Shown one piece after another: positions 13,031-28,300 of a stretch of 64,000 nt of DNA. This DNA is from Bugula neritina (Eukaryota; Bryozoa; Gymnolaemata; Cheilostomatida; Bugulidae): contig CAXIUT010000183.1 of NCBI GenBank assembly GCA_964035545.1, positions 62,001 through 126,000 on the forward strand, written 5' to 3'. The notes beneath the pieces were generated by a model that saw only the letters and a program-made list of their open reading frames with translations, was not told the DNA's origin and made no database searches. Made by a program: the position numbers and the translations under genes. Every line of letters begins with the position of its first letter. Within the stretch, counting starts at the first letter, position 1.

Positions 13031-15792
13031 ATACGGTAAACTACTGAAATATACTTTAACACATTGAAAAATACTGCAACACACTGAAACATACTGCGAC
13101 ACATTGCAATATACTGTAACATACTGAAACATACTGTAGCACACTGAAATAGACTGCAGCTCACTGAAATATACTGCATTATACTGAAATTCACTGCAGC
13201 ATCCTACAACATGCTGAAATACACTGTAACATATTGAAATACGCTGCAACACTTTGAAATATACTGCAACATACCGAAATATATGGTAAACTACTAAAAT
13301 ATACTGTAACACTCTGAAAAATAGTGCAACATACTGAAATATACTGCGACACTTTGCAATGTACTGCAACATACTGAAATATACTGTAACACACTGAAAT
13401 ATACTGCAACATACTGAAATACACTGTAACATACTGAAATAAACTGCAACATACCAAAATATATGGTAAACTACTGAAATATACTTTAACACATTGAAAA
13501 ATACTGCAACATACTAAAGTATACTGTAACACACTGCAAGATACTGCAACATACCGAAATACACTGTAACATACTGAAACACACTGCAACATACTGCATT
13601 ACACTGACATACACTGGAACATATTGAAATACACTGCAACATCCTACAACATGCTGAAATACACTGTAACATATTGAAATACACTGCAACACAATGAAAT
13701 ATACTGCAACATACCAAAAGAAATGGTAAACTACTGAAATATACTTTAACACATTGAAAAATACTGCAACATACTGAAATATACTGTAACACACTGAAAT
13801 ATACTGCAACATACTGAAATACACTGTAACATACTGAAATAAACTGCAACATACTGAAATACACTGCAACATCCTACACCATACTGAATTACACTGTAAC
13901 ATATTGAAATACACTGCAACACATTGAAAAATACTGCAACATACCGAAATATATGGTAAACTATTGAATTATACTGTAACACATTGAAAAATAGTGAAAC
14001 ACACTGAAATATACTCTGACACAATGCAATATACTGTAACATACTGAAATATGCTGTAGCACACTGAAATACACTGCGACTCACTGAAATATACTGCAAC
14101 ATACTGAAAAACACTGTAACATATTGAAACATACTGCAACATACTGCAACATACTGAAATACACTGTAACATACTGAAATAAATTGCAAAATACTACAAC
14201 ATATTGAAATACACTGCAACACATTGAAATATACTGCAACATACCTAAATATCCGGTAATATACTGAAATATACTGTAACACATTGAAAAATGCTGCAAC
14301 ATACTGAAATACACTGCAACCCACTGAAATACATCGCAAAAGACTACAACATACTGAAATACACTGTAACATATTGAAATACACTCCAACAAATTGAAAT
14401 ATACTGCAACCTATAGAAATATATGGTAAACTACTGAAATATACTGTAACACAATGAAAAATACTGCAACATATTGAAACATAGTGCGACACATTGCAAT
14501 ATACTGTAACATACTGAAACATGCTGTAGCACACTGAAATAGACTGCAGCTCACTGAAATATACTGCAACATACTGAAATACACTGCAACATCCTACAAC
14601 ATGCTGAAATACACTGTAACATGTTGAAATACACTGCAACACAATGAAATATACTGCAACATACCAAAATGTATGGTAAACTACTGAAATATACTTTAAC
14701 ACATTGAAAAATAGTGCAACATACTGAAATATACTGTAACACACTGAAATATACTGCAACATACTGAAATACACTGTAACATACTGAAATAAACTGCAAC
14801 ATACTGAAATACACTGCAACATCCTACAACATACTGAATTACACTGTAACATATTGAAATACACTGCAACACATTGAAAAATACTGCAACATACCGAAAT
14901 ATATGGTAAACTATTGAATTATACTGTAACACATTGAAAAATACTGAAACACACTGAAATATACTCTGACACAATGCAATATACTGTAACATACTGAAAT
15001 ATGCAGTAGCACACTGAAATACACTGCGACTCACTGAAATATACTGCAACATACTGAAAAACACTGTAACATATTGAAACATACTGCAACATACTGCAAC
15101 ATACTGAAATACACTGTAACATACTGAAATACATTGCAAAATACTACAACATATTGAAATACACTGCAACACATTGAAATATACTGCAACATACCGAAAT
15201 ATCCGGTAATATACTGAAATATACTGTAACACATTGAAAAATACTGCAACATACTGAAATACACTGCAACCCACTGAAATACATCGCAAAAGACTACAAC
15301 ATACTGAAACACACTGTAACATATTGAAATACACTGCAACACATTGAAATATACCGCACCATACCTAAATATACGGTAATATACTGAAATATACTGTAAC
15401 ACATTGAAAAATACTGCAAGATACTGAAATATACTGTGACACATTGCAATATACTGTAACATACTGAAATATGCTCAATCACACTGAAATACACTGCACC
15501 TCACTGAAATATACTGCAACATACTGAAATACACTGCAACATCCTACAACATACTGAAATACACTGCAGCATATTGAAAGACACTGCTAGATAATGAAAT
15601 ATACTGCAACATACCAAAATACATGGTAAACTACTGAAATATATTTTAACACATTGAAAAATACTGCAACATACTGAAATATACTGTAACACACTGAAAT
15701 ATACTGCAACATACTGAAATACACTGCTACATACTGAAATATACTGCAACATACTGCAACATACTGAAATACACTGTAACATACTGAATACA
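13031..15792 (+). repeat. S1 tail (about 2762 bp), first copy
   Basis: This segment matches 8792-11553 at offset 4239 and ends in the same 9-bp monomer (15783-15792). It then continues into S2, unlike its source, which continues into S3. It includes the 950-bp tandem pair. A private change lies at about 13720, where g replaces t in the loop of a dyad. S3 plus this tail make the 4239-bp higher-order unit. Confidence 0.9.
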
Positions 15793-16745
15793 TTGCAATA
15801 TACTACAACATATTGAAATACACTGTAACACATTGAAATATACTACAACATACCTAAATATCCGGTAATATACTGAAATATACTGTAACACATTGAAAAA
15901 TACTGCAACATACTGAAACATACTGCGACACATTGCAATATACTGTAACATACTGAAACATGCTGTAGCACACTGAAATAGACTGCAGCTCACTGAAATA
16001 TACTGCAACATACTGAAATACACTGCTACATACTGAAATATACTGCAACATACTGCACCATACTGAAATACACTGTAACATACTGAAATACACTGCAACA
16101 AACTACAACATATTGAAATACACTGCAACACATTGAAATATACTGCAACATACCTAAATATACGGTAATATACCGAAAAAAAAACTGTAACAGATTGAAA
16201 AATTCTGCAACATACTGAAATAAACTGCAACACACTGAAATACAGCGCAAAACACTACAACATACTGAAATACACTGTAACATATTGAAATACACTGCAA
16301 CACTTTGAAATATACTGCAACATACCGAAATATATGGTAAACTACTTGAATATACTGTAACACTTTGAAAAATAGTGCAACACACTGAAATATACTCTGA
16401 CACATTGCAATATACTGTAACATACTGAAATATGCTGTAACACACTGAAACACACTGCAACTCACTGAAATATACTGAAATATACTGCGACACATTGCAA
16501 TATACCGTAACATACTGAAGTATGCTGTAGCAGACTGAACTACACTGCAACTCACTGAAATACACTGCAACATACTGAAATAAACTGTAACATATTGAAA
16601 CATACCGCAACATACTGCAACATACTGAAATACACTGTAACATACTGAACTACACTGCAAAATACTACAACATATTGAAATACACTGCAACACATTGAAA
16701 TATACTGCAACATACCTAAATATACGGTAATATACCGCAAAATAC
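15793..16745 (+). repeat. Block S2, copy 2
   Basis: This block matches 5301-6253 at offset 10492 and 24443-25395 at offset 8650, with only scattered substitutions. A c at about 16058 in a tgcaccatac monomer is private to this copy. It carries the hairpin-A9 cassette at 16163-16184. Confidence 0.9.
16163..16184 (+). repeat. Hairpin-A9 cassette 4
   Basis: Same structure, S2 copy 2; A9 at 16176-16184. Partner of cassette 2 at offset 10492. Confidence 0.83.
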
Positions 16746-19700
16746 AGTAACACATTGAAAAATACTGTAACATACTGAAATATACTGCGACACATTGCAA
16801 TATACTGTAACATCCTGAAACATGCTGTAGCACACTAAAATAGACTGCAGCTCACTGAAATATACTGCAACATACTGAAATTCACTGCAGCATCCTACAA
16901 CATGCTGAAATACACTGTAACATATTGAATTACACTGCAACACATTCAAATATACTGCAATATACCGAAATATATGGTAAACTACTGAAACCTACTGTAA
17001 CACATTGAAAAATACTGCAAGATACTGAAATATACTGCGACACAATGCAATATACTGTAACATACTGAGATATGCTGTAGCACACTGAAATACACTGCAA
17101 CTCACTGAAATATACTGCAACATACTGAAATACACTGTAACATATTGAAACATACTGCAACATACTGCAACATACTGAAATACACTGTAACATACTGAAA
17201 TACATTGCAAAATACTACAACATATTGAAACACACTGTAACACATTGAAATATACTACAACATACCTAAATATCCGGTAATATACTGAAATATACTGTAA
17301 CACATTGAAAAATACTGCAACATACTGAAATACACTGCAACCCACTGAAATACATCGCAAAATACTACAACATACTGAAATACACTGTAACATACTGAAA
17401 TACACTGCAACACATTGAAATATACTGCAACCTACAGAAATATATGGTAAACTACTGAAATATACTGTAACACATTGAAAAATACTGCAACACACTGAAA
17501 CATACTGCGACACATTGCAATATACTGTAACATACTGAAACATACTGTAGCACACTGAAATAGACTGCAGCTCACTGAAATATACTGCATTATACTGAAA
17601 TTCACTGCAGCATCCTACAACATGCTGAAATACACTGTAACATATTGAAATACGCTGCAACACTTTGAAATATACTGCAACATACCGAAATATATGGTAA
17701 ACTACTAATATATACTGTAACACTCTGAAAAATAGTGCAACATACTGAAATATACTGCGACACTTTGCAATGTACCGCAACATACTGAAATATACTGTAA
17801 CACACTGAAATATACTGCAACATACTGAAATACACTGTAACATACTGAAACAAACTGCAACATACCAAAATATATGGTAAACTACTGAAATATACTTTAA
17901 CACATTGAAAAATACTGCAACATACTAAAGTATACTGTAACACACTGCAAGATACTGCAACATACCGAAATACACTGTAACATACTGAAACACACTGCAA
18001 CATACTGCATTACACTGACATACACTGGAACATATTGAAATACACTGCAACATCCTACAACATGCTGAAATACACTGTAACATATTGAAATACACTGCAA
18101 CACAATGAAATATACTGCAACATACCAAAATAAATGGTAAACTACTGAAATATACTTTAACACATTGAAAAATACTGCAACATACTGAAATATACTGTAA
18201 CACACTGAAATATACTGCAACATACTGAAATACACTGTAACATACTGAAATAAACTGCAACATACTGAAATACACTGCAACATCCTACACCATACTGAAT
18301 TACACTGTAACATATTGAAATACACTGCAACACATTGAAAAATACTGCAACATACCGAAATATATGGTAAACTATTGAATTATACTGTAACACATTGAAA
18401 AATAGTGAAACACACTGAAATATACTCTGACACAATGCAATATACTGTAACATACTGAAATATGCTGTAGCACACTGAAATACACTGCGACTCACTGAAA
18501 TATACTGCAACATACTGAAAAACACTGTAACATATTGAAACATACTGCAACATACTGCAACATACTGAAATACACTGTAACATACTGAAATAAATTGCAA
18601 AATACTACAACATATTGAAATACACTGCAACACATTGAAATATACTGCAACATACCTAAATATCCGGTAATATACTGAAATATACTGTAACACATTGAAA
18701 AATGCTGCAACATACTGAAATACACTGCAACCCACTGAAATACATCGCAAAAGACTACAACATACTGAAATACACTGTAACATATTGAAATACACTCCAA
18801 CAAATTGAAATATACTGCAACCTATAGAAATATATGGTAAACTACTGAAATATACTGTAACACAATGAAAAATACTGCAACATATTGAAACATAGTGCGA
18901 CACATTGCAATATACTGTAACATACTGAAACATGCTGTAGCACACTGAAATAGACTGCAGCTCACTGAAATATACTGCAACATACTGAAATACACTGCAA
19001 CATCCTACAACATGCTGAAATACACTGTAACATGTTGAAATACACTGCAACACAATGAAATATACTGCAACATACCAAAATGTATGGTAAACTACTGAAA
19101 TATACTTTAACACATTGAAAAATAGTGCAACATACTGAAATATACTGTAACACACTGAAATATACTGCAACATACTGAAATACACTGTAACATACTGAAA
19201 TAAACTGCAACATACTGAAATACACTGCAACATCCTACAACATACTGAATTACACTGTAACATATTGAAATACACTGCAACACATTGAAAAATACTGCAA
19301 CATACCGAAATATATGGTAAACTATTGAATTATACTGTAACACATTGAAAAATACTGAAACACACTGAAATATACTCTGACACAATGCAATATACTGTAA
19401 CATACTGAAATATGCAGTAGCACACTGAAATACACTGCGACTCACTGAAATATACTGCAACATACTGAAAAACACTGTAACATATTGAAACATACTGCAA
19501 CATACTGCAACATACTGAAATACACTGTAACATACTGAAATACATTGCAAAATACTACAACATATTGAAATACACTGCAACACATTGAAATATACTGCAA
19601 CATACCGAAATATCCGGTAATATACTGAAATATACTGTAACACATTGAAAAATACTGCAACATACTGAAATACACTGCAACCCACTGAAATACATCGCAA

Positions 19701-20203
19701 AAGACTACAACATACTGAAACACACTGTAACATATTGAAATACACTGCAACACATTGAAATATACCGCACCATACCTAAATACACGGTAATATACTGAAA
19801 TATACTGTAACACATTGAAAAATACTGCAAGATACTGAAATATACTGTGACACATTGCAATATACTGTAACATACTGAAATATGCTCAATCACACTGAAA
19901 TACACTGCACCTCACTGAAATATACTGCAACATACTGAAATACACTGCAACATCCTACAACATACTGAAATACACTGCAGCATATTGAAAGACACTGCTA
20001 GATAATGAAATATACTGCAACATACCAAAATACATGGTAAACTACTGAAATATATTTTAACACATTGAAAAATACTGCAACATACTGAAATATACTGTAA
20101 CACACTGAAATATACTGCAACATACTGAAATACACTGCTACATACTGAAATATACTGCAACATACTGCAACATACTGAAATACACTGTAACATACTGAAT
20201 ACA
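16746..20203 (+). repeat. Internally deleted S1 (about 3458 bp)
   Basis: Bases 16746 to about 17111 match the head of S1 (6254-6619, offset 10492). From about 17101 onward the sequence matches 8451-11553 at offset 8650. About 1.84 kb of S1 is therefore missing, and the joint lies in the shared run of monomers around 17095-17112. Together with the preceding S2 block this makes the 4411-bp higher-order unit. Private substitutions lie near 17776 (accgc for actgc) and 17851 (caaactgc for taaactgc). The segment ends in the 9-bp monomer at 20194-20203. Confidence 0.88.
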
Positions 20204-21680
20204 CTGCAACAAACTACAACATATTGAAATACACTGCAACACATTGAAATATACTGCAACATACCTAAATATACGTTAATATAGCGGAAAAAAACTGTAA
20301 CAGATTGAAAAACTCTGCAACATACTGAAATATACTGCGACACATTGCAATATACTGTAACATACCGAAATATGCTCTAGCACACTGAAATACACTGCAA
20401 CCCACTGAAATATACTGCAACATACTGAAATACACTGCAACACATTGAAATACACTGCAACATACCAAAATAAATGGTAAATTACTGAAATATACTTAAA
20501 CACATTGAAAAATACTGCAACATACTGAAATATACTGTAACACAATGAAATATACTGCAACATACTGAAATACACTGTAACACACTGAAATAAACTGCAA
20601 CATACTGAAATACACTGCAACATCCTACAACATACTGAAATACACTGTAACATATTGAAACACACTGCAACACATTAAAATATACTGCAATGTACCGAAT
20701 TATATGGTGAACTACTGAAATATACTGTAACACATTGAAAAATACTGCAAGATACTGAAATATACTGCGACACATTGCAATATACTGTAACATACTGAAA
20801 TATGCTATAGCACACTGAAATACACCGCAACTCACTGAAATATACTGCAACATATTGAAATACACTGCAACATTCTACAACATGCTGAAACACACTGTAA
20901 CGTATTGAAATACACTGCAACACATTGAAATATACTGCAACATACCGAAATATATGGTAAACTACTGAAATAGACTGTAACACATTGCAAAAGACTGCAA
21001 CATACTGAAATATACTGCGACACATTGCAATATACTGTAACATACTGAAATATGCTCTAGCACACTGAAATACACTGCAACTCACTGAAATATACTGCAA
21101 CATACTGAAATACACTGCAACACATTGAAATATACCGCAACATACCAAAATATATGGTAAACTACTGAAATATACTTTAACACATTGAAAAATACTGCAA
21201 CATACTGAAATATACTGTAACACACTGAAATATACTGCAACATACTGAATTACACTGTAACATACCGAAATAAACTGCAACATACTGAAATACACTGCTA
21301 CATACTGAAATATAACTCAACATACTGCAACGTACTGAAATACACTGTAACATATTGAAATACACTGCAACATACTACAAAATATTGAAATACACTGCAA
21401 CACATTGAAATATTCTCCAATATACCTAAATATACGGTAATATACCGAAAACACCGTAACGCATTGAAAAATTCTGCAACATACTGAAATATACTGTAAC
21501 ACACTGAAATATACTGCAACATACTGAAATACACTGTAACATACTGAAATAAACTGCAACATACTGAAATACACTGCTACATACTGAAATATACTGCAAC
21601 ATACTGCAACATACTGAAATACACTGTAAAATACTGAAATACACTGCAACACATTGAAATATACTCCAATATACCTAAAT
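20204..21680 (+). repeat. Block S3, copy 2
   Basis: This block matches 11554-13030 at offset 8650 and 30696-32172 at offset 10492. The degenerate cassette with seven A is at 20288-20294. I saw no difference in content from copy 1. Confidence 0.87.
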
Positions 21681-24442
21681 ATACGGTAAACTACTGAAAT
21701 ATACTTTAACACATTGAAAAATACTGCAACACACTGAAACATACTGCGACACATTGCAATATACTGTAACATACTGAAACATACTGTAGCACACTGAAAT
21801 AGACTGCAGCTCACTGAAATATACTGCATTATACTGAAATTCACTGCAGCATCCTACAACATGCTGAAATACACTGTAACATATTGAAATACGCTGCAAC
21901 ACTTTGAAATATACTGCAACATACCGAAATATATGGTAAACTACTAAAATATACTGTAACACTCTGAAAAATAGTGCAACATACTGAAATATACTGCGAC
22001 ACTTTGCAATGTACTGCAACATACTGAAATATACTGTAACACACTGAAATATACTGCAACATACTGAAATACACTGTAACATACTGAAATAAACTGCAAC
22101 ATACCAAAATATATGGTAAACTGCTGAAATATACTTTAACACATTGAAAAATACTGCAACATACTAAAGTATACTGTAACACACTGCAAGATACTGCAAC
22201 ATACCGAAATACACTGTAACATACTGAAACACACTGCAACATACTGCATTACACTGACATACACTGGAACATATTGAAATACACTGCAACATCCTACAAC
22301 ATGCTGAAATACACTGTAACATATTGAAATACACTGCAACACAATGAAATATACTGCAACATACCAAAATAAATGGTAAACTACTGAAATATACTTTAAC
22401 ACATTGAAAAATACTGCAACATACTGAAATATACTGTAACACACTGAAATATACTGCAACATACTGAAATACACTGTAACATACTGAAATAAACTGCAAC
22501 ATACTGAAATACACTGCAACATCCTACACCATACTGAATTACACTGTAACATATTGAAATACACTGCAACACATTGAAAAATACTGCAACATACCGAAAT
22601 ATATGGTAAACTATTGAATTATACTGTAACACATTGAAAAATAGTGAAACACACTGAAATATACTCTGACACAATGCAATATACTGTAACATACTGAAAT
22701 ATGCTGTAGCACACTGAAATACACTGCGACTCACTGAAATATACTGCAACATACTGAAAAACACTGTAACATATTGAAACATACTGCAACATACTGCAAC
22801 ATACTGAAATACACTGTAACATACTGAAATAAATTGCAAAATACTACAACATATTGAAATACACTGCAACACATTGAAATATACTGCAACATACCTAAAT
22901 ATCCGGTAATATACTGAAATATACTGTAACACATTGAAAAATGCTGCAACATACTGAAATACACTGCAACCCACTGAAATACATCGCAAAAGACTACAAC
23001 ATACTGAAATACACTGTAACATATTGAAATACACTCCAACAAATTGAAATATACTGCAACCTATAGAAATATATGGTAAACTACTGAAATATACTGTAAC
23101 ACAATGAAAAATACTGCAACATATTGAAACATAGTGCGACACATTGCAATATACTGTAACATACTGAAACATGCTGTAGCACACTGAAATAGACTGCAGC
23201 TCACTGAAATATACTGCAACATACTGAAATACACTGCAACATCCTACAACATGCTGAAATACACTGTAACATGTTGAAATACACTGCAACACAATGAAAT
23301 ATACTGCAACATACCAAAATGTATGGTAAACTACTGAAATATACTTTAACACATTGAAAAATAGTGCAACATACTGAAATATACTGTAACACACTGAAAT
23401 ATACTGCAACATACTGAAATACACTGTAACATACTGAAATAAACTGCAACATACTGAAATACACTGCAACATCCTACAACATACTGAATTACACTGTAAC
23501 ATATTGAAATACACTGCAACACATTGAAAAATACTGCAACATACCGAAATATATGGTAAACTATTGAATTATACTGTAACACATTGAAAAATACTGAAAC
23601 ACACTGAAATATACTCTGACACAATGCAATATACTGTAACATACTGAAATATGCAGTAGCACACTGAAATACACTGCGACTCACTGAAATATACTGCAAC
23701 ATACTGAAAAACACTGTAACATATTGAAACATACTGCAACATACTGCAACATACTGAAATACACTGTAACATACTGAAATACATTGCAAAATACTACAAC
23801 ATATTGAAATACACTGCAACACATTGAAATATACTGCAACATACCGAAATATCCGGTAATATACTGAAATATACTGTAACACATTGAAAAATACTGCAAC
23901 ATACTGAAATACACTGCAACCCACTGAAATACATCGCAAAAGACTACAACATACTGAAACACACTGTAACATATTGAAATACACTGCAACACATTGAAAT
24001 ATACCGCACCATACCTAAATATACGGTAATATACTGAAATATACTGTAACACATTGAAAAATACTGCAAGATACTGAAATATACTGTGACACATTGCAAT
24101 ATACTGTAACATACTGAAATATGCTCAATCACACTGAAATACACTGCACCTCACTGAAATATACTGCAACATACTGAAATACACTGCAACATCCTACAAC
24201 ATACTGAAATACACTGCAGCATATTGAAAGACACTGCTAGATAATGAAATATACTGCAACATACCAAAATACATGGTAAACTACTGAAATATATTTTAAC
24301 ACATTGAAAAATACTGCAACATACTGAAATATACTGTAACACACTGAAATATACTGCAACATACTGAAATACACTGCTACATACTGAAATATACTGCAAC
24401 ATACTGCAACATACTGAAATACACTGTAACATACTGAATACA
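21681..24442 (+). repeat. S1 tail, second copy
   Basis: This segment matches 13031-15792 at offset 8650 and ends in the 9-bp monomer at 24433-24442. A private substitution near 22123 (ctgctgaaat for ctactgaaat) separates it from its sister. Confidence 0.88.
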
Positions 24443-25395
24443 TTGCAATATACTACAACATATTGAAATACACTGTAACACATTGAAATATACTACAACA
24501 TACCTAAATATCCGGTAATATACTGAAATATACTGTAACACATTGAAAAATACTGCAACATACTGAAACATACTGCGACACATTGCAATATACTGTAACA
24601 TACTGAAACATGCTGTAGCACACTGAAATAGACTGCAGCTCACTGAAATATACTGCAACATACTGAAATACACTGCTACATACTGAAATATACTGCAACA
24701 TACTGCAACATACTGAAATACACTGTAACATACTGAAATACACTGCAACAAACTACAACATATTGAAATACACTGCAACACATTGAAATATACTGCAACA
24801 TACCTAAATATACGGTAATATACCGAAAAAAAAACTGTAACAGATTGAAAAATTCTGCAACATACTGAAATAAACTGCAACACACTGAAATACAGCGCAA
24901 AACACTACAACATACTGAAATACACTGTAACATATTGAAATACACTGCAACACTTTGAAATATACTGCAACATACCGAAATATATGGTAAACTACTTGAA
25001 TATACTGTAACACTTTGAAAAATAGTGCAACACACTGAAATATACTCTGACACATTGCAATATACTGTAACATACTGAAATATGCTGTAACACACTGAAA
25101 CACACTGCAACTCACTGAAATATACTGAAATATACTGCGACACATTGCAATATACCGTAACATACTGAAGTATGCTGTAGCAGACTGAACTACACTGCAA
25201 CTCACTGAAATACACTGCAACATACTGAAATAAACTGTAACATATTGAAACATACCGCAACATACTGCAACATACTGAAATACACTGTAACATACTGAAC
25301 TACACTGCAAAATACTACAACATATTGAAATACACTGCAACACATTGAAATATACTGCAACATACCTAAATATACGGTAATATACCGCAAAATAC
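24443..25395 (+). repeat. Block S2, copy 3
   Basis: This block matches 15793-16745 at offset 8650. It carries the hairpin-A9 cassette at 24813-24834 and runs into the third full S1. Confidence 0.9.
24813..24834 (+). repeat. Hairpin-A9 cassette 5
   Basis: Same structure, S2 copy 3; A9 at 24826-24834. Offset 8650 from cassette 4. Confidence 0.83.
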
Positions 25396-28300
25396 AGTAA
25401 CACATTGAAAAATACTGTAACATACTGAAATATACTGCGACACATTGCAATATACTGTAACATCCTGAAACATGCTGTAGCACACTAAAATAGACTGCAG
25501 CTCACTGAAATATACTGCAACATACTGAAATTCACTGCAGCATCCTACAACATGCTGAAATACACTGTAACATATTGAATTACACTGCAACACATTCAAA
25601 TATACTGCAATATACCGAAATATATGGTAAACTACTGAAACCTACTGTAACACATTGAAAAATACTGCAAGATACTGAAATATACTGCGACACAATGCAA
25701 TATACTGTAACATACTGAGATATGCTGTAGCACACTGAAATACACTGCAACTCACTGAAATGTACTGCAACATACTGAAATACACTGTAACATTCTACAA
25801 CATACTGAAATACACAGTATTATGATGAAATACACTGTAACATACTGAAATTCACTGCAAAATACTACAACATATTGAAATACAATGCAACACATTGAAC
25901 TATACTGCAACATACCTAAATATACGGAAATATACTGAAATATACTGTAACACACTGAAATATACTGCAACATACTGAAATATACTGCAAGATACTGCAA
26001 CATACCGAAATACACTGGGACATACTGAAACACACTGCAACATACTGCATTATACTGACATACACTGGAACATATTGAAATACACTGCAACATCCTACAA
26101 CATGCTGAAATACTCTGTAACATATTGAAATACACTGCAACACATTGAAATATACTGCCACATACCGAAATATATGGTGAACTACTGAAATATACTGTGA
26201 CACATTGAAAAATACTGCAACATACTGAAATACACTGTAACATACTGAAATAAACTGCAACATACTGAAATACACTGCAACACACTGAAATACTTCGCAA
26301 AATACTACAACTTACTGAAATACACTGTAACATATTGAAACACACTGCAACACATTGAAATATACTGCAATGTACCGAAATATATGGTAAACTACTGAAA
26401 TATACGGTAACACATTGAAAAATACTGCAAGATACTGAAATAAACTGCGACACATTGCAATATACTGTAACATACTGAAATATGCTGTAGCACACTGAGA
26501 TACACTGCAACTCACTGAAATATACTGCAACATATTGAAATACACTGCAAGATCCTATAACATGCTGAAATACACTGTAACATATTGAAATAAAGTGCAG
26601 CACATTGAACTATACTGCGACATACCGAAATATATGGTAAACTAGTGAAATATACTGCAACATACTGAAATATACTGTAACACAATGAAATATACTGCAA
26701 CATACTGAAATACACTGTAACACACTGAAATAAACTGCAACATACTGAAATACACTGCAACATCCTACAACATACTGAAATACACTGTAACATATTGAAA
26801 CACACTGCAACACATTAAAATATACTGCAATGTACCGAATTATATGGTGAACTACTGAAATATACTGTAACACATTGAAAAATACTGCAAGATACTGAAA
26901 TATACTGCGACACATTGCAATATACTGTAACATACTGAAATATGCTATAGCACACTGAAATACACCGCAACTCACTGAAATATACTGCAACATATTGAAA
27001 TACACTGCAACATTCTACAACATGCTGAAACACACTGTAACGTATTGAAATACACTGCAACACATTGAAATATACTGCAACATACCGAAATATATGGTAA
27101 ACTACTGAAATATACTGTAACACATTGAAAAATACTGCAACATACTGAAATACACTGCAACCCACTGAAATACATCGCAAAAGACTACAACATACTGAAA
27201 CACACTGTAACATACTGAAATACACTGCAACAAACTACAACATATTGAAATACACTGCAACACATTGAAATATACTGCAACATACCTAAATATACGGTAA
27301 TATACCGAAAAAAAAACTGTAACAGAGTGAAAAATTCTGCAACACACTGAAATAAACTGCAACACACTGAAATACAGCGCAAAATACTACATTATACTGA
27401 AATACACTGTAACATATTGCAATACACTGCAACACTTTGAAATATACTGCAACATACCGAAATATATGGTAAACTACTAAAAGATACTGTAACACTTTGA
27501 AAAATAGTGCAACACACTGAAATATACTCTGACACATTGCAATATACTGTAACATACTGAAATATGCTGTAGCACACTGAAATACACTGCAACTCACTGA
27601 AATATACTGCAACATACTGAAATACACTGTAACATATTGAAACATACTGCAACATACTGCAACATACTGAAATACACTGTAACATACTGAAATACATTGC
27701 AAAATACTACAACATATTGAAACACACTGTAACACATTGAAATATACTACAACATACCTAAATATCCGGTAATATACTGAAATATACTGTAACACATTGA
27801 AAAATACTGCAACATACTGAAATACACTGCAACCCACTGAAATACATCGCAAAATACTACAACATACTGAAATACACTGTAACATACTGAAATACACTGC
27901 AACACATTGAAATATACTGCAACCTACAGAAATATATGGTAAACTACTGAAATATACTGTAACACATTGAAAAATACTGCAACACACTGAAACATACTGC
28001 GACACATTGCAATATACTGTAACATACTGAAACATACTGTAGCACACTGAAATAGACTGCAGCTCACTGAAATATACTGCATTATACTGAAATTCACTGC
28101 AGCATCCTACAACATGCTGAAATACACTGTAACATATTGAAATACGCTGCAACACTTTGAAATATACTGCAACATACCGAAATATATGGTAAACTACTAA
28201 TATATACTGTAACACTCTGAAAAATAGTGCAACATACTGAAATATACTGCGACACTTTGCAATGTACTGCAACATACTGAAATATACTGTAACACACTGA

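Larger units (their letters stand above)
8451..25750 (+). repeat. 8650-bp tandem duplication, two complete copies
   Basis: About 8451-17100 and 17101-25750 match base for base at a constant offset of 8650, with roughly ten substitutions seen by eye. Each copy holds an S1 end, S3, an S1 tail, S2 and an S1 head. At the far end the second copy switches to the full S1 form near 25762, where the g of aaatgtactg matches 6620 and not 17112. The duplication must be recent, continually homogenised, or an assembly duplication. The private substitutions argue against a trivial copy of the same reads. Confidence 0.85.
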
